Below, piece by piece: positions 1-8,545 of a stretch of DNA of 43,701 nucleotides (the stretch's first letter is position 1; the number at the start of each line of letters is the position of its first letter). Both the position numbers and the translations under genes were made by a program. Below the pieces are notes generated by a model. The model ran no database searches. It saw only the letters and a list, made by a program, of their open reading frames with translations, and was not told the origin of the DNA. Source of the stretch: Baffinella frigidus (Eukaryota > Cryptophyceae > Cryptomonadales > Baffinellaceae); NCBI GenBank assembly GCA_026770585.1, contig MU646775.1, positions 213,633-257,333 of the forward strand, read 5' to 3'.

Positions 1-7
1 GGGCAAC

Positions 8-114
8 CTTCAGTTCCCGGATGGAGAAAGTGACGGAGGGGTTTCCCCGCACAGAGAACTTCTCGAACTCCCGCGGGTTGAAGGATGTCTCCGTCTGCAT
101 GTCCCCGTCCGAGC
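8..114 (-). CDS. RAD9: RAD9-like exon 8 (SDGDMQTETSFNPREFEKF...)
   Basis: 107 bases, acceptor tgcag|GCTCGG and donor AAG|gttgcc at the window edge. It reads G-SDGDMQTETSFNPREFEKF, then SVRGNPSVTFSIRELK. The FNPREFEKF...VTFSIRELK pattern matches MCLGEEDFQQLQ...AITFCLKEF of RAD9A. Four decayed copies lie upstream between 341 and 925. Confidence 0.88.
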
Positions 115-627
115 CTGCATTTCAAGTATAGGTTTTAGGATTTGAGGTTCAACAACGCGCTTTTCGAAAGGTATAGGGTTTAGGGTTTAGGTTTTAGGGT
201 TTAGGATTTTGTGTTTAACACCCAGGAGCTCGTGATCTGCCGGACCGGAGGCTTTCCACATCAGGAGATCTGGACTAGGGTGCAGGGATCAGGGTTTGTG
301 GTTGAGGGATCAGGGCTTATGGTTCAGGGTGCAAGGTTGAGGGTCCCCCGCACGGAGAACTTCTCGAATTCGCGCGGGTTGAACCACGTCTTCTTCTGCA
401 TGACGCCGTCCGAGCCTGTATTTCAAGTATAGATTTCAGGGCATGGGATCCAGGATTTAGGGTTGCGAGGAACCCCCGAGTCTCCCGGGGGGTTGACGGA
501 GGTCTCCGTCTGCATGTCCCCGTCCGAGCCTGCGTCGTGTGCATGGTATTATACGCTATATATATATATATATATACGTGTGTAGAGTTGCTGTATACAT
601 ATGTAGGGTGTTATATAGGGTGTTATA

Positions 628-658
<31 letters not shown>

Positions 659-3600
659 CGTATATAGAAACCCTGAACCCGAACTCCCAGGGGCTGGACG
701 ACCTCTCCGTCTGAATGTCCCCGTCCGGTAACCACCAGGGTTTGGGGTTTGGGGTTTGGGGTTGCGAGGAGCACTCCAGTCAAGAGCTCTTCAACGAAGC
801 TTACTACACAGTTGGGTCCTACTAGTATTAGTAAAGCATTTGTGTAGTAATTTTCAGGGTTGGCGTGGAAAGCCTGAGGCGATTACCTCTCTGTCTGCAT
901 GTCGCCATCGGAGCCAACGTTTGGGGTTTGGGGTTTAGAATTTAAGGTTGCGAGGAGCCCCTTTTGAAATCAAACACGGCGGGGTGCGTGACCCCAGCCC
1001 CTGAACCCTAAACCCTATATGCCCGAAACCCTAGACCCTGAATCCTGACGTACCTGCGCCAGGAGTGAAACTCTTCCATAAGAGGGAGACCCGAAACCCT
1101 AGACCATGCACCCTAGACCCTGCACCCTAGACCCTGCACCCTAGACCCTGCACCCTAGACGCTCAACCCCGAAACCTAGCGTACCTGCGCCAGGAGTGAA
1201 GCTTTTCCATCCGAGGGCTTCTTTGGAGGCGGTCATGGTAACCTGGATTGGGGTCGCGTGGTTCGGCCAAGTTGCACTACTCCGACCCGTTCCGAAACCC
1301 TGACGAAATATTGTCCCCGGCCCGCACCTTCTAGCTCTGTCTCAGTCTGTTTGGTCTCACCAATTTTGAGAGCACGGGCTCTTTCCCGCGCCAAAATTGA
1401 CGGATATGTACCGCGAACATGTACAGCATGTCAGCTTGATAATGGTCTGTCAACCCGAGTGAGGCAGAGCTAGACCTCCTCCTCGACGCTCTGGTGCAAA
1501 GATGCGAGGCAGTTCTGGAGGGGCTTCGCGCGGAGGAGCGCTTTGTTGTTGTTGCACCAGCCGTGTCTCAGTCTATTTGGTCTCACGAATCTGGTGGGCC
1601 CGGGCTCTTTCCCGGTCCAAATTTGGCGGATGTGTACCACACACCCAGACTGACAACTCAACAATAGTCTGTCAACCCGAGTGAGGGAGAGGTAGGGGTT
1701 GAACCTCCTCGACGGAATTGTGGAAGGAGGCCAGACAGTCCTGGAGGGGTTTCGCGCGGAGCAGCGCTTTGTTGTTGCACCGCTCCTTGTTGTACACTGC
1801 CTGTTTCAGGATTAGGGTTTAGGGGTTACGATTTATGGTTTATGGTGTATGGTTTAGGGATCAGGCGCTGCTTGTTGGCGCATCGCTCCTTGTTGTACAC
1901 TGTCTGTTTAGGGTTTAGGGTTTAGGATTAGGGTTTGGGGATTTAGGGTTTAGGGCATAGTGTGCAGGGTTGGGGGATTAGAGGTTAGGGATTAGAGTTC
2001 CGGGTTCAGGTTTAGGGTTTAGGGTTTAGAGTATAGGAGGGGGTTTGCGCGTAGGGATTAGAGTACAGGGTTTAAGGTTTAGGATTAGGGGGGGGGTTCG
2101 CGCGGAGGAGTGTTTTGGTGTTGCTCCTTATTGCACACCGCCTGGTGCCAGGGAGGCCAGGGTTTGGTCTGAGGGTTCGCGTTTACAGTTCACGCTTCAC
2201 GGTTCACAGGTTACGGTTTACGGTTTACGGTTTACGGTTCACGGTTTAGGGTTCACGGTTCAGGGTTTAGGGTTTAGGGTTTAGGGTACAGGGTTTAGTG
2301 TGTGGACGGGGATGAACCTGCATGACGTCGCACGCTTCGTACGCAAGCTTGTATCGCCGTGACACCTCTGCGGGGTTGAGGTTTGGGTTTTAGGGTGTAG
2401 GGGTTATGGATTAGGGTTTCTGATCGCTTCACTCAGGTTGCTAAGGGGAAGCTTGTACCGCCGTGACACCTGTGCGCCACGGACACGGTTAGGGTTTAGG
2501 GTTTAGGGTTTAGGGTTAAGGGCTTAGGGTTAAGGGCTTAGGGTTTAGGATTTAGGGTCTAGGGTTCAGGGTTCAGGGTTCAGGGTTCAGGGTTCAGGGT
2601 TTATAGTTTAGGGGTTAGGGTGTAGGCTCATCAGGAAGGAGAGGTTTAGGGTTCAGGGTTCAGGGTGTCCGATCGCTTTACGCAGGTTGCGAAGGGAAAA
2701 GTCGCGTACCAGGAAAGGGGCATACGGTCTGCCGAATGGTCAATGGATCTCTGACACTTTGTGCCACGCACGCAGTGGAGTAGCTCCCAATCACTTCTCG
2801 AAGAAACTTTCGCGAACGATCGCGAAAAAAGCCAGAGGGCTAGTGGGAGACGGGGGGGGCTTGATCCAATCGCGGCGACTATGCATACTTTCCGCGGCGA
2901 CTATCTGAATACTGTCCGCCGATAGGGAATTGGAGGCTCGCCGTTTTTGCCGTTTTTGCCCAAGAGGTCTAGAGGGAGGCGAGGGGGGCTGAACCCTAGA
3001 GCCCTCAACCCTCAACCCTACAGCCCTAACACCTAACCCCTAAACCCGGCGCACCGTTTTTCCCGAGGAGGTGGAAGGAGAAGTCGGCGTTGGCGCAGTC
3101 GAAGCGCATCGAGAACGTGTCCAGGGTTTTCGCGTTGCGGAAGGTATTGTACCGAGAAAGGGCTATGTACGCGCAGCTATATAGTAAATATAGCTGCATA
3201 TAGTGAATGGTGGAAGGAGGCGAGGCAGTCCTAAACACAAAACCCCGACGTCCAGTAGGCCTGCAAGACAGGAAAACTGGGGCCTGGGCGCACCGTTCTT
3301 CCCGAGGAGGTGGAAGGAGAAGTCGGCGTTGGCACAGTCGAAGCGTATCGAGAACTTGTCGAGGTGGTGCGCGTTGCGAAAGACCGCCACCGCCGACTGC
3401 GAGAGAGAGAGGGAGAGAGAGGCTTCAAAATGCGAAATCGGCATACGTCAACTGTTCTGGTCCGAAACACCTGTGTCTCGCTTACGTTTCTTTGGCCGTC
3501 GCGAGTGTGTCAACGGCATCTCTTTCGCTCCGCATTCGAATGCATGCTGAACTTGTCCAGGTGTTGTGCGTTGCGGAACACCGCCACCGCCGACTGCGAG

Positions 3601-3912
3601 AGAGAGGGAGAGATCAGGGTTCAACATGCGAAGTCGGGAAGGGTGGACGGCCTAATTCCTGCGTCAACCCAATTACGGCATTCCGTAGGGTGCTAGGTGT
3701 GCAATACGGAGGGGTGCGTGTTGTTGTTGCACGAAACATAGAGTGTGCACGTTAATGTTGTTAGTTTGTGGTACGAATTCGTGGACGTGTCCAGGTGGTG
3801 TACGTTGCGAAACACCGCCACCGCCGACTGCAGGAGAGAGAGTGTTTGTGTTTGTGTTTGTGTTTGTGTTTGTGTTTGTGTTTGTGTTTGTGTTTGTGTT
3901 TGTGTTTGTGTA

Positions 3913-3957
<45 letters not shown>

Positions 3958-4055
3958 GTGTGTATGAGAGTGAAAGAGCGAGAGAGGTGGTGTTATTGCA
4001 CCTCTGACTGTAAGCAAGAGAGAGAGAGAACGAGAGAGAGAGAAAGTGTGTGTAT

Positions 4056-4102
<47 letters not shown>

Positions 4103-6829
4103 CCATTGGGCGAAATAGAGAGTGCACGTTCAGGGTGGTACACACCCGTGAACCTGAAGAGTGAAAAGGCGCGCGCACTCTCCCTGGCGGTCCCGCCAAA
4201 CTGTCAAGACCAAAACAGACTGGGACAGAGCGGGTTCAGCGTTCAGGGTTCAGGGTTGAGGGTTGGGGACCTTGAGCAAGATCTTGCACTTTTCGACCTC
4301 ACCGCGGACCTGGTTCAGGGTTTAGGGTGTAGGGATGAGAGTTTAGGGATTAGGGATTAGGGTTTCGGGTTTCGGGTTTCGGGTTTCGGGTTTCGGGTTC
4401 ATGTTTTCGGGTTTAGCGTTTAGCGTTCAGGGTTTAGGGTTTCGGTGTTAGGCACCTCGAAGTGCGAGAAGAAGCCCTCGCCGAGCGTGACCGTGACGAA
4501 CGCCGAGCGCGCTGTGTTCAGCGTGCGCAGCACAATCTACGAGGGGGGGCTACTGTTGAGTGTTTAGTGTTTGGTGTTTGGTGTTTGGTGTTTAGTGTTT
4601 AGTGTTAAGTGTTGAGTGTTGAGTGTTTGGAGCTAAGGGTTTGGGGTTTGGGGTTGAGATTTAGAACGCCGAGCGCGCTGTGTTCAGCGTGCACAACACA
4701 ATCTACGAGGGGGGGGTTACGGTTTAGGGTTCAGGGACTGCGACACTCCGGATTTGTGGCGCAGGGTTGAGGGTTGAAGGGTTAGGGGTAGGGGTTAGGG
4801 GTTTGGGGTTTGGGGTTTTAGGGTTTAGGGATTAGGGTTTATGATTCAGGGTTTAGGGGTTAGGGGTTGAGGTTTAGAACGCCGAGCGCGCTGTGTTCAG
4901 CGTGCGCAGCACAATCTAACAGACGGTGATTAGGGTTTAGGGATCAGGGACTGCGACTCTCCGGATTTGTGGCACATGATTGCGGGTTTAAGGGTTGGGG
5001 TTTGGGGTTTGGGGTTTGGGGTTTGGGGTTTAGGGTTTAGGGATAAGGGTTTATGATTCAGGGGTTAGGGGTTAGGGGTTGAGGTTTAGAACGCCGAGCG
5101 TGCTGTGTTGAGCGTGCGCAGCAAAATATACGAGAGAGGGGGGTTACGGTTTAGTGTTCAGGGTTTGGTTTAGGAGTTCAGGTTTAGGGGTTAGGATTTA
5201 GGGGTTAGGGCGCTGTGTTGAGCGTGCGCAGCACAATCTGGTTTTAAGGTTCCGGGTTTAGGGTATGGGGTCTGCAACGCTCCAAAGTTGACGGATCTGA
5301 ACCACCAGCCCTCAGAGTGAGATCAACTCGCCTTTTTCAATCCCCGCGATTTTGATACAAATCAGGAGAAGAGGAAAAGGTGAGTTGCTCCCACATGGAG
5401 GCTGGTGGTAAGAACCTCGCCTCTGCACAATCTGTGAGGCAGGCTCAAGAATGCTAACACGGCCTGGCACAATGCATGCACCAGCACAGAGGATATGCCT
5501 GAGCACAATCTAGCTCTGCCTCACTCGGGTTGACCGACTATTCTCCAGTTAACATGCTGGGTTCGCGGTACAAACCCGTCAACTTCGGAGCGGGAAAGAG
5601 CCCGGGCTCACCACACTGGTGAGCCCCAAAAAACCGAGACAGAGCTAGGATTTTTCCGCACCAGTTTGGGGAGAGCAGGCGCAGCATAATCTGTCTTGAC
5701 ACACCAGCCCCTCACCCCCCACGCTGTCTAGCTCTCTGCCGCGGTCTGGTTTGGCCTCGTGAGTTTGGCAAGGCCGGGCTGGTTTTCGCTCCAAAGTTAC
5801 GGATTTTGTACCACAGACCCAGGATGTCAACTTGGGAATAGTCTGTCAACGCGACTGAGGCAGAGCTAGTGAGTGGTACAAATCCTGACCTCCTCACGCG
5901 CGCATTGTGAGCACGCGGGGGGTTGTGATAGCTCTGCCTCACTCGGGTTGACCGGCTATTCTCAAGTTGACGATCTGGGTTTGCGGTACAAATTCGCCAA
6001 CTTTGAGCGTCAACGAGCCCAGGCTCACCAAATTGGTGAGACCAAATAGACTGAAACAGAGCCAGGCCTTGTGAGCACGCGGGTGTGGGGGTTGGTGCTC
6101 TCGTCTGGCCCGGGACTAGATCAACGAGAGTATATCCACCCTTAGCTGCCCTGCTGCACCACGGCACACGATCTGGATATCCGGTGTGTTCGTCCCCAGC
6201 ACTACTCTCTCACAGGAGAGAGAACACCCTTCCCGCCCTGGGCTGGAAGCCCAAGCCTGCTGCATCATGGGCAGCCCCGCTCCCCTGACAGCCCTGGAGG
6301 AGCGGGACTGCCCACGATGTAGTAGGCGCGGGATTCCAGCCTAGGACGGGAGGGTTGATCTCTCCCTGTCCGCAGCACAATCGGCCGAGGACGACGGGGG
6401 GACGGTTTCACAGGGTTCCACAATCAGGGCGGCGCTGGAACGATGCCTGCATTGCGGCACGGTCCTAAGCACCAGGATGCGCTCCGCACGACGTGCATCC
6501 TCCGCCAGAGTCCTAGGCTGCAATCAAGATCCTGGGCCCATTCGCGGTTCGCAGCTCCTTGGCCGCACCTCGCTTTGGTGCACCTCCACAAAGAGGTCGA
6601 CGCCGATCTTCACCAGCGCCTTGATCACGAGCTGCAGCGCGCGCGCCTGGCTGGCTCCGGCCTGCAGCGTCCCAACCCGCCCGCACTTAGCAGGACTTTC
6701 ACCCCCACCCTGATCCAGTCCCTCGGGCACAAACCCATTTTTCGCTGCGAGAACGCGACCGCTCAGCTGCAGGGCGCCCCGGGCGACGACCTGCGCCTCG
6801 AAGTAGCCGTGTGTGGGCGCAGAAGACAT
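8..6829 (-). CDS. RAD9: RAD9-like checkpoint clamp subunit gene (8 exons, 3' end outside window)
   Basis: RAD9 is the PCNA-like subunit of the RAD9-RAD1-HUS1 (9-1-1) clamp, loaded at damaged DNA in the nucleus to activate checkpoint kinase signalling. Exons on the minus strand: 6829-6584, 4536-4456, 4309-4271, 3396-3294, 2367-2318, 1800-1705, 1242-1185 and 114-8. All phases join. In order they follow recalled human RAD9A: ALVKIGVDLFVE (SRIGDELYLE), VLRTLNTARSAF ([12 protein letters not shown]), EKCKILLK (LRCKILMK), AVFRNAHHLDKF (SVFRSLAMLEK), VSRRYKLAYEACDVMQ, then AVYNKERC (AVFDPASC), VTM, and FNPREFEKF...VTFSIRELK (VTFCLKEFRG). About 245 residues of the N-terminal clamp region are present; the second half of the PCNA-like fold and any C-terminal tail lie beyond position 1. 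The short loop between 'ELYLE' and 'SLRT' of human RAD9A (about 6 residues) has no counterpart, so a micro-exon may be missing from the model. The gene is divergent from the plus-strand gene starting at 7094. Confidence 0.87.
115..1184. repeat. RAD9-like intron with four exon-8 echoes and heptads
   Basis: Echoes of the last exon at about 341-425, 484-535, 683-730 and 857-925 (minus strand), each cut or frameshifted. (TA)n runs at 549-577 and 630-658. TTTAGGG-type heptads to 950, then CCCTA-type at 998-1165. A fragment of the CACTCGAG-type element lies at about 820-858. Confidence 0.7.
1185..1242 (-). CDS. RAD9: RAD9-like exon 7 (VTMTASKEALGWKSFTPGA)
   Basis: 19 codons plus 1 base, acceptor atccag|GTTACC and donor GCAG|gtacgc. 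It follows EE, so the join reads VEEVTMTASKEAL, like LAEVTLGIGRG in RAD9A. A broken copy is at about 1045-1085. Confidence 0.82.
1332..1472 (+). mobile_element. TAGCTCTG inverted-repeat element (family A), copy 1
   Basis: About 140 bp from tagctctgtctcag to gaggcagagcta, with short inverted ends and the interior marks 'gagcacgggctctttcccgc' and 'tgtcagcttgataatggtctgtc'. No open frame, so non-autonomous. A second, degraded copy follows at about 1561-1692. Confidence 0.75.
1705..1800 (-). CDS. RAD9: RAD9-like exon 6 (AVYNKERCNNKALLRAKPL...)
   Basis: 32 codons, phase 0 to 0, acceptor tttcag|GCAGTG and donor GAG|gttcaa. AVYNKERCNN...LLRAKPLQDCLASFHNSVEE aligns to [32 protein letters not shown]. 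A second nearly complete copy (about 1470-1553) lacks the 5' AVYNKER part and its acceptor and has no GT at the matching donor. Shorter fragments lie at about 1868-1906 and 2096-2151. Confidence 0.9.
1801..2317. repeat. TTTAGGG-type heptad arrays with exon-6 echoes
   Basis: Degenerate TTTAGGG runs with local variants (GGTTTAC at about 2210-2240) and fragments of RAD9-like exon 6 at about 1868-1906 and 2096-2151. Confidence 0.75.
2318..2367 (-). CDS. RAD9: RAD9-like exon 5 (VSRRYKLAYEACDVMQ)
   Basis: 50 bases, acceptor ccgcag|AGGTGT and donor CAG|gttcat. With the G from exon 4 it reads E-VSRRYKLAYEACDVMQ, aligned to GVRKTHNLSFQDCESLQ in RAD9A. Truncated copies lie at about 2425-2480 and 2668-2700. 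Confidence 0.87.
2490..3290. repeat. Heptads, exon 4/5 echoes, unexplained unique DNA
   Basis: TTTAGGG and TTCAGGG heptads at 2490-2670, an exon-5 echo at 2668-2700, then about 300 bp (2700-3000) with no recognised feature, short CCCTAA heptads at 2990-3045, and an exon-4 echo at 3050-3150 with no splice acceptor. Confidence 0.6.
3294..3396 (-). CDS. RAD9: RAD9-like exon 4 (SAVAVFRNAHHLDKF...)
   Basis: 34 codons plus 1 base, acceptor ctctcgcag|TCGGCG and donor AACG|gtgcgc. It reads SAVAVFRNAHHLDKFSIRF, then CANADFSFHLLGKN. It corresponds to FLSVFRSLAMLEK...LVVQLHCKFG of RAD9A. A copy at about 3050-3150 lacks the acceptor and the SAVAV start. Copies near 3545-3598 and 3775-3832 keep the acceptor but are truncated 3'. 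Confidence 0.88.
3400..4110. repeat. Microsatellite-rich intron with exon-4 echoes
   Basis: Exon-4 5' echoes at about 3545-3598 and 3775-3832; (TGTGTT)n 3840-3908; (TG)n 3919-3961; (GA)n tracts at 3598-3613, 4017-4040 and 4068-4100. The long frames across these runs are low-complexity. Confidence 0.8.
4271..4309 (-). CDS. RAD9: RAD9-like exon 3 (VRGEVEKCKILLK)
   Basis: A 13-codon micro-exon, phase 0 to 0, acceptor aaccag|GTCCGC and donor AAG|gtcccc. VRGEVEKCKILLK matches the LLRCKILMK motif that precedes the AVFR motif in RAD9. Confidence 0.87.
4310..4455. repeat. TTTAGGG and TTTCGGG heptads
   Basis: Clean array of the TTTCGGG variant at 4361-4400 flanked by TTTAGGG, between RAD9-like exons 2 and 3. 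Confidence 0.8.
4456..4536 (-). CDS. RAD9: RAD9-like exon 2 (IVLRTLNTARSAF...)
   Basis: 27 codons, phase 0 to 0, acceptor ctcgtag|ATTGTG and donor GAG|gtgcct. It encodes IVLRTLNTARSAF...GEGFFSHFE, aligned to [26 protein letters not shown] of human RAD9A. This is the only complete copy; eight 5' fragments of it lie upstream in intron 1 (see the echo array). Confidence 0.9.
5511..5647 (-). mobile_element. Family A element, copy 3
   Basis: Complete copy in minus orientation, tagctctgcctcac...gagacagagcta, adjoining an exon-2 echo that starts at 5509. Confidence 0.8.
5729..5868 (+). mobile_element. Family A element, copy 4
   Basis: Complete copy, tagctctctgccgcgg...ctgaggcagagcta; conserved 'gctccaaagtt' and 'tgtcaacttgggaatagtc' interior. 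Confidence 0.78.
5929..6064 (-). mobile_element. Family A element, copy 5
   Basis: Complete copy in minus orientation, tagctctgcctcactcgggt...ctgaaacagagcca. Confidence 0.78.
6208..6366. repeat. Imperfect palindrome, about 75-bp arms
   Basis: Left arm ggagagagaacacccttccc pairs with gggagggttgatctctcc on the right; the inner parts (gggctggaa / ttccagcct; gcagccccgctcc / ggagcgggactgc) also pair. No second copy seen. Confidence 0.65.
6584..6829 (-). CDS. RAD9: RAD9-like exon 1
   Basis: 82 codons from ATG 6829 to donor GAG|gtgcac, phase 0. The last 21 residues (ARALQLVIKALVKIGVDLFVE) match the first helix and strand of the RAD9 clamp. The first about 55 residues (MSSAPTHGYFEAQVVARGAL...) are longer than usual for RAD9. 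They contain a similar-looking FEAQVVARGALQLSGRVLA stretch, so a short intron or a duplicated segment inside this exon is possible and the true start is uncertain. Confidence 0.7.
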
Positions 6830-7093
6830 CCCGCTGCCGTGTTTGCCAGCAGCCCGGAGTCAGTCCTCCTTGATCCCGTCGGGATTTTTCGGGAAAAATT
6901 TCGCGCGGTCAAATTTTGGTCCAGGCTGAAGTGGATAGAATCGAGGTTTTGAACGAAGCCGTTTTCCTCACAAAAGGGTTCAATTTCGAGGCTCTTCCCT
7001 GAGGAAATGACTCATGCTCTAGCATCAAGCGAAGAGTAGCCTGGCGCAAAATGTCCATGGGGAGAGGGTCGCTGTGTTGAACTGTCCCCTCTG
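6830..7093. promoter_or_regulatory. Probable bidirectional promoter
   Basis: The gap between the divergent ATGs at 6829 (minus) and 7094 (plus). It holds TTTCGCGC at 6899-6906, an E2F-type consensus, and palindromic ATGACTCAT at 7017-7025, a bZIP-type site. There is no TATA box and there are no telomeric heptads or inverted-repeat elements. E2F control would suit a checkpoint clamp gene; both sites are motif matches only. Confidence 0.45.
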
Positions 7094-7555
7094 ATGCGGA
7101 AGAAACTCCTCGCGCCGCATTCATGGCGCCTGGTAGCCCTCCTCTTCCTGCAGTGCATTCGGGGCTGCTGGCAGAGCGGCGCCGGCGCCTGGGTCCCAGG
7201 ATCCCCGAGGTTTCACTCTTCGGAACCCGGCGGCACGACCTTGGAAGGGGCGGAAAGGATCGATGCGGGGACGCCAGAAATGCGGGCTGGCGTCAGTGGG
7301 ATGAGCAGGACCAGGTGGCCGGTTCTTGCAACGAGAGGAGGGCGCTGTCTGCGATTGCGGGGAGGGGCGATCATGCACAACGACCAGAAAGTAGTGGCTG
7401 CTGCGAAGTTGGCCAAAAAGGCACCCCTCCTACCCACCCAGGCCCCGGCCCAGGCGACTGCGGCATGTCTCGGCGTCAAGATTCCTGCCCCCTGCAGACA
7501 CCAGCCCGCAGAGTGGGAGCCAATCGCCTTTTTCAATAGCCTTGATTGGTACTGA
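7094..7555 (+). CDS. Candidate exon 1 with signal/plastid presequence
   Basis: Open frame from ATG 7094 to TGA 7555. It starts [20 protein letters not shown], a basic end plus hydrophobic core, then [13 protein letters not shown] followed by [10 protein letters not shown] rich in Ser, Pro and Arg. This fits a signal peptide cut at GAGA|W followed by a transit-peptide-like segment, as in algae with secondary red plastids. A LRLRGG stretch follows near residue 92. The donor joining it to exon 2 is unclear: GATTG|gtactg near 7550 gives the wrong phase for 8363, while AAA|gtagtg near 7390 fits. It may instead be a separate short gene. Start lies 265 bp from the divergent RAD9-like start. Confidence 0.45.
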   Translation: MRKKLLAPHSWRLVALLFLQCIRGCWQSGAGAWVPGSPRFHSSEPGGTTLEGAERIDAGTPEMRAGVSGMSRTRWPVLATRGGRCLRLRGGAIMHNDQKVVAAAKLAKKAPLLPTQAPAQATAACLGVKIPAPCRHQPAEWEPIAFFNSLDWY

Positions 7556-8500
7556 GAGACTGAGCGGGATCCAGTGGAATGAGTGGTACCCTAGCTCTGT
7601 CTCAGTCTGATTCGGGCTCACCAATTTGGTGAGACGGGGCTCTGTTCCGCCCCAAAGTTGACGGATTTTTTCCCAGCATGGCAACTTGAGAATAGTCGGT
7701 CAACCCGAGTGAAGCAGAGGAGAGCTAGAAAGCTTGCAATGCACGGTACCGCGAGACTCGAAAGGGATGTACAGTGGTATCTCAAAAACCGGAACCCGCA
7801 TCCCCCCCATTTAGCCTCTAATGTTTAGAGTCCACTGCCGAGCGAGGACGGGACACAATTTGAAAGGGTTCTGAAACTTTCACCTGAATCCTAAGGAACT
7901 GGACTTGTAAAATGGAAAAGCCATGGAAAAGCCATGTCCAGATTCTGGACATGGCTTTTGTTCGTGTGCATAGTTGGCTCGACAGCGGTAACGTAACACT
8001 AGAATGTGGGCCGGATCCGGCTCAATGGCATGGAATGAGTGGTACCCTAGCTCTGTCTGAGTCTATTTGGGCTCAGCAGTTTGGTGAGCCCGGGTTCTGC
8101 TCCGCGCCAAAGTTAACGGATTTGTACCGTAGACCCAGCATGTCAACTTGAGAATAGTCGGTCAATACGAGGGAGGCAGAGCTACGGTTTAGGGTTTAGT
8201 TACCACGCCAGGGGGATTCAAAAATCCACTTTTGACATCTTTCAAGGGAAACCCCTTGAATTCTTAAGTCAACCGCAACAGATCTGTCGTGGATAAGGCG
8301 TCGGTTTCCCTCGATCATTCGGGCGTGGTAGGATTAACGTAACACTCACGGCGTGTTTGCAGGCCAAGTCGGCGGTGAAGATTCAGAAGTGGCAGGATCG
8401 CTATGCGGCCAAGCACCCCGTCCTCCTGGTACTGCTGAGAGAGAGAGAGAGCGAGATGCTGAGAGAGACAGAGGCAAAGACAGAGATAGAGACAGAGCTT

Positions 8501-8545
<45 letters not shown>

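Larger units (their letters stand above)
4537..6381 (-). repeat. Array of eight exon-2 echoes in RAD9-like intron 1
   Basis: Eight copies of the exon-2 5' end (ATTGTGCTGCGC...) beginning at 4702, 4915, 5127, 5237, 5431, 5509, 5690 and 6381 (minus strand), besides the real exon at 4536. They extend 10-45 bases and then stop at unrelated sequence. Several retain AG before ATTGTG. Heptad variants (TTTAGTG, TTTGGGG) fill 4560-5240. Confidence 0.8.

Noticed and set aside
3203-3755. Long plus-strand open frames of up to 182 codons over the exon-4 echo region
   Set aside because: The minus-strand reading matches RAD9 (AVFRNAHHLDKF) with splice sites and phase; the plus frames are its antisense shadow and run into microsatellites.
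3673-4199. Frames rich in Thr-His-Asn, Val-Cys or Ser-Leu
   Set aside because: Translations of (TG)n, (TGTGTT)n and (GA)n runs, not proteins.
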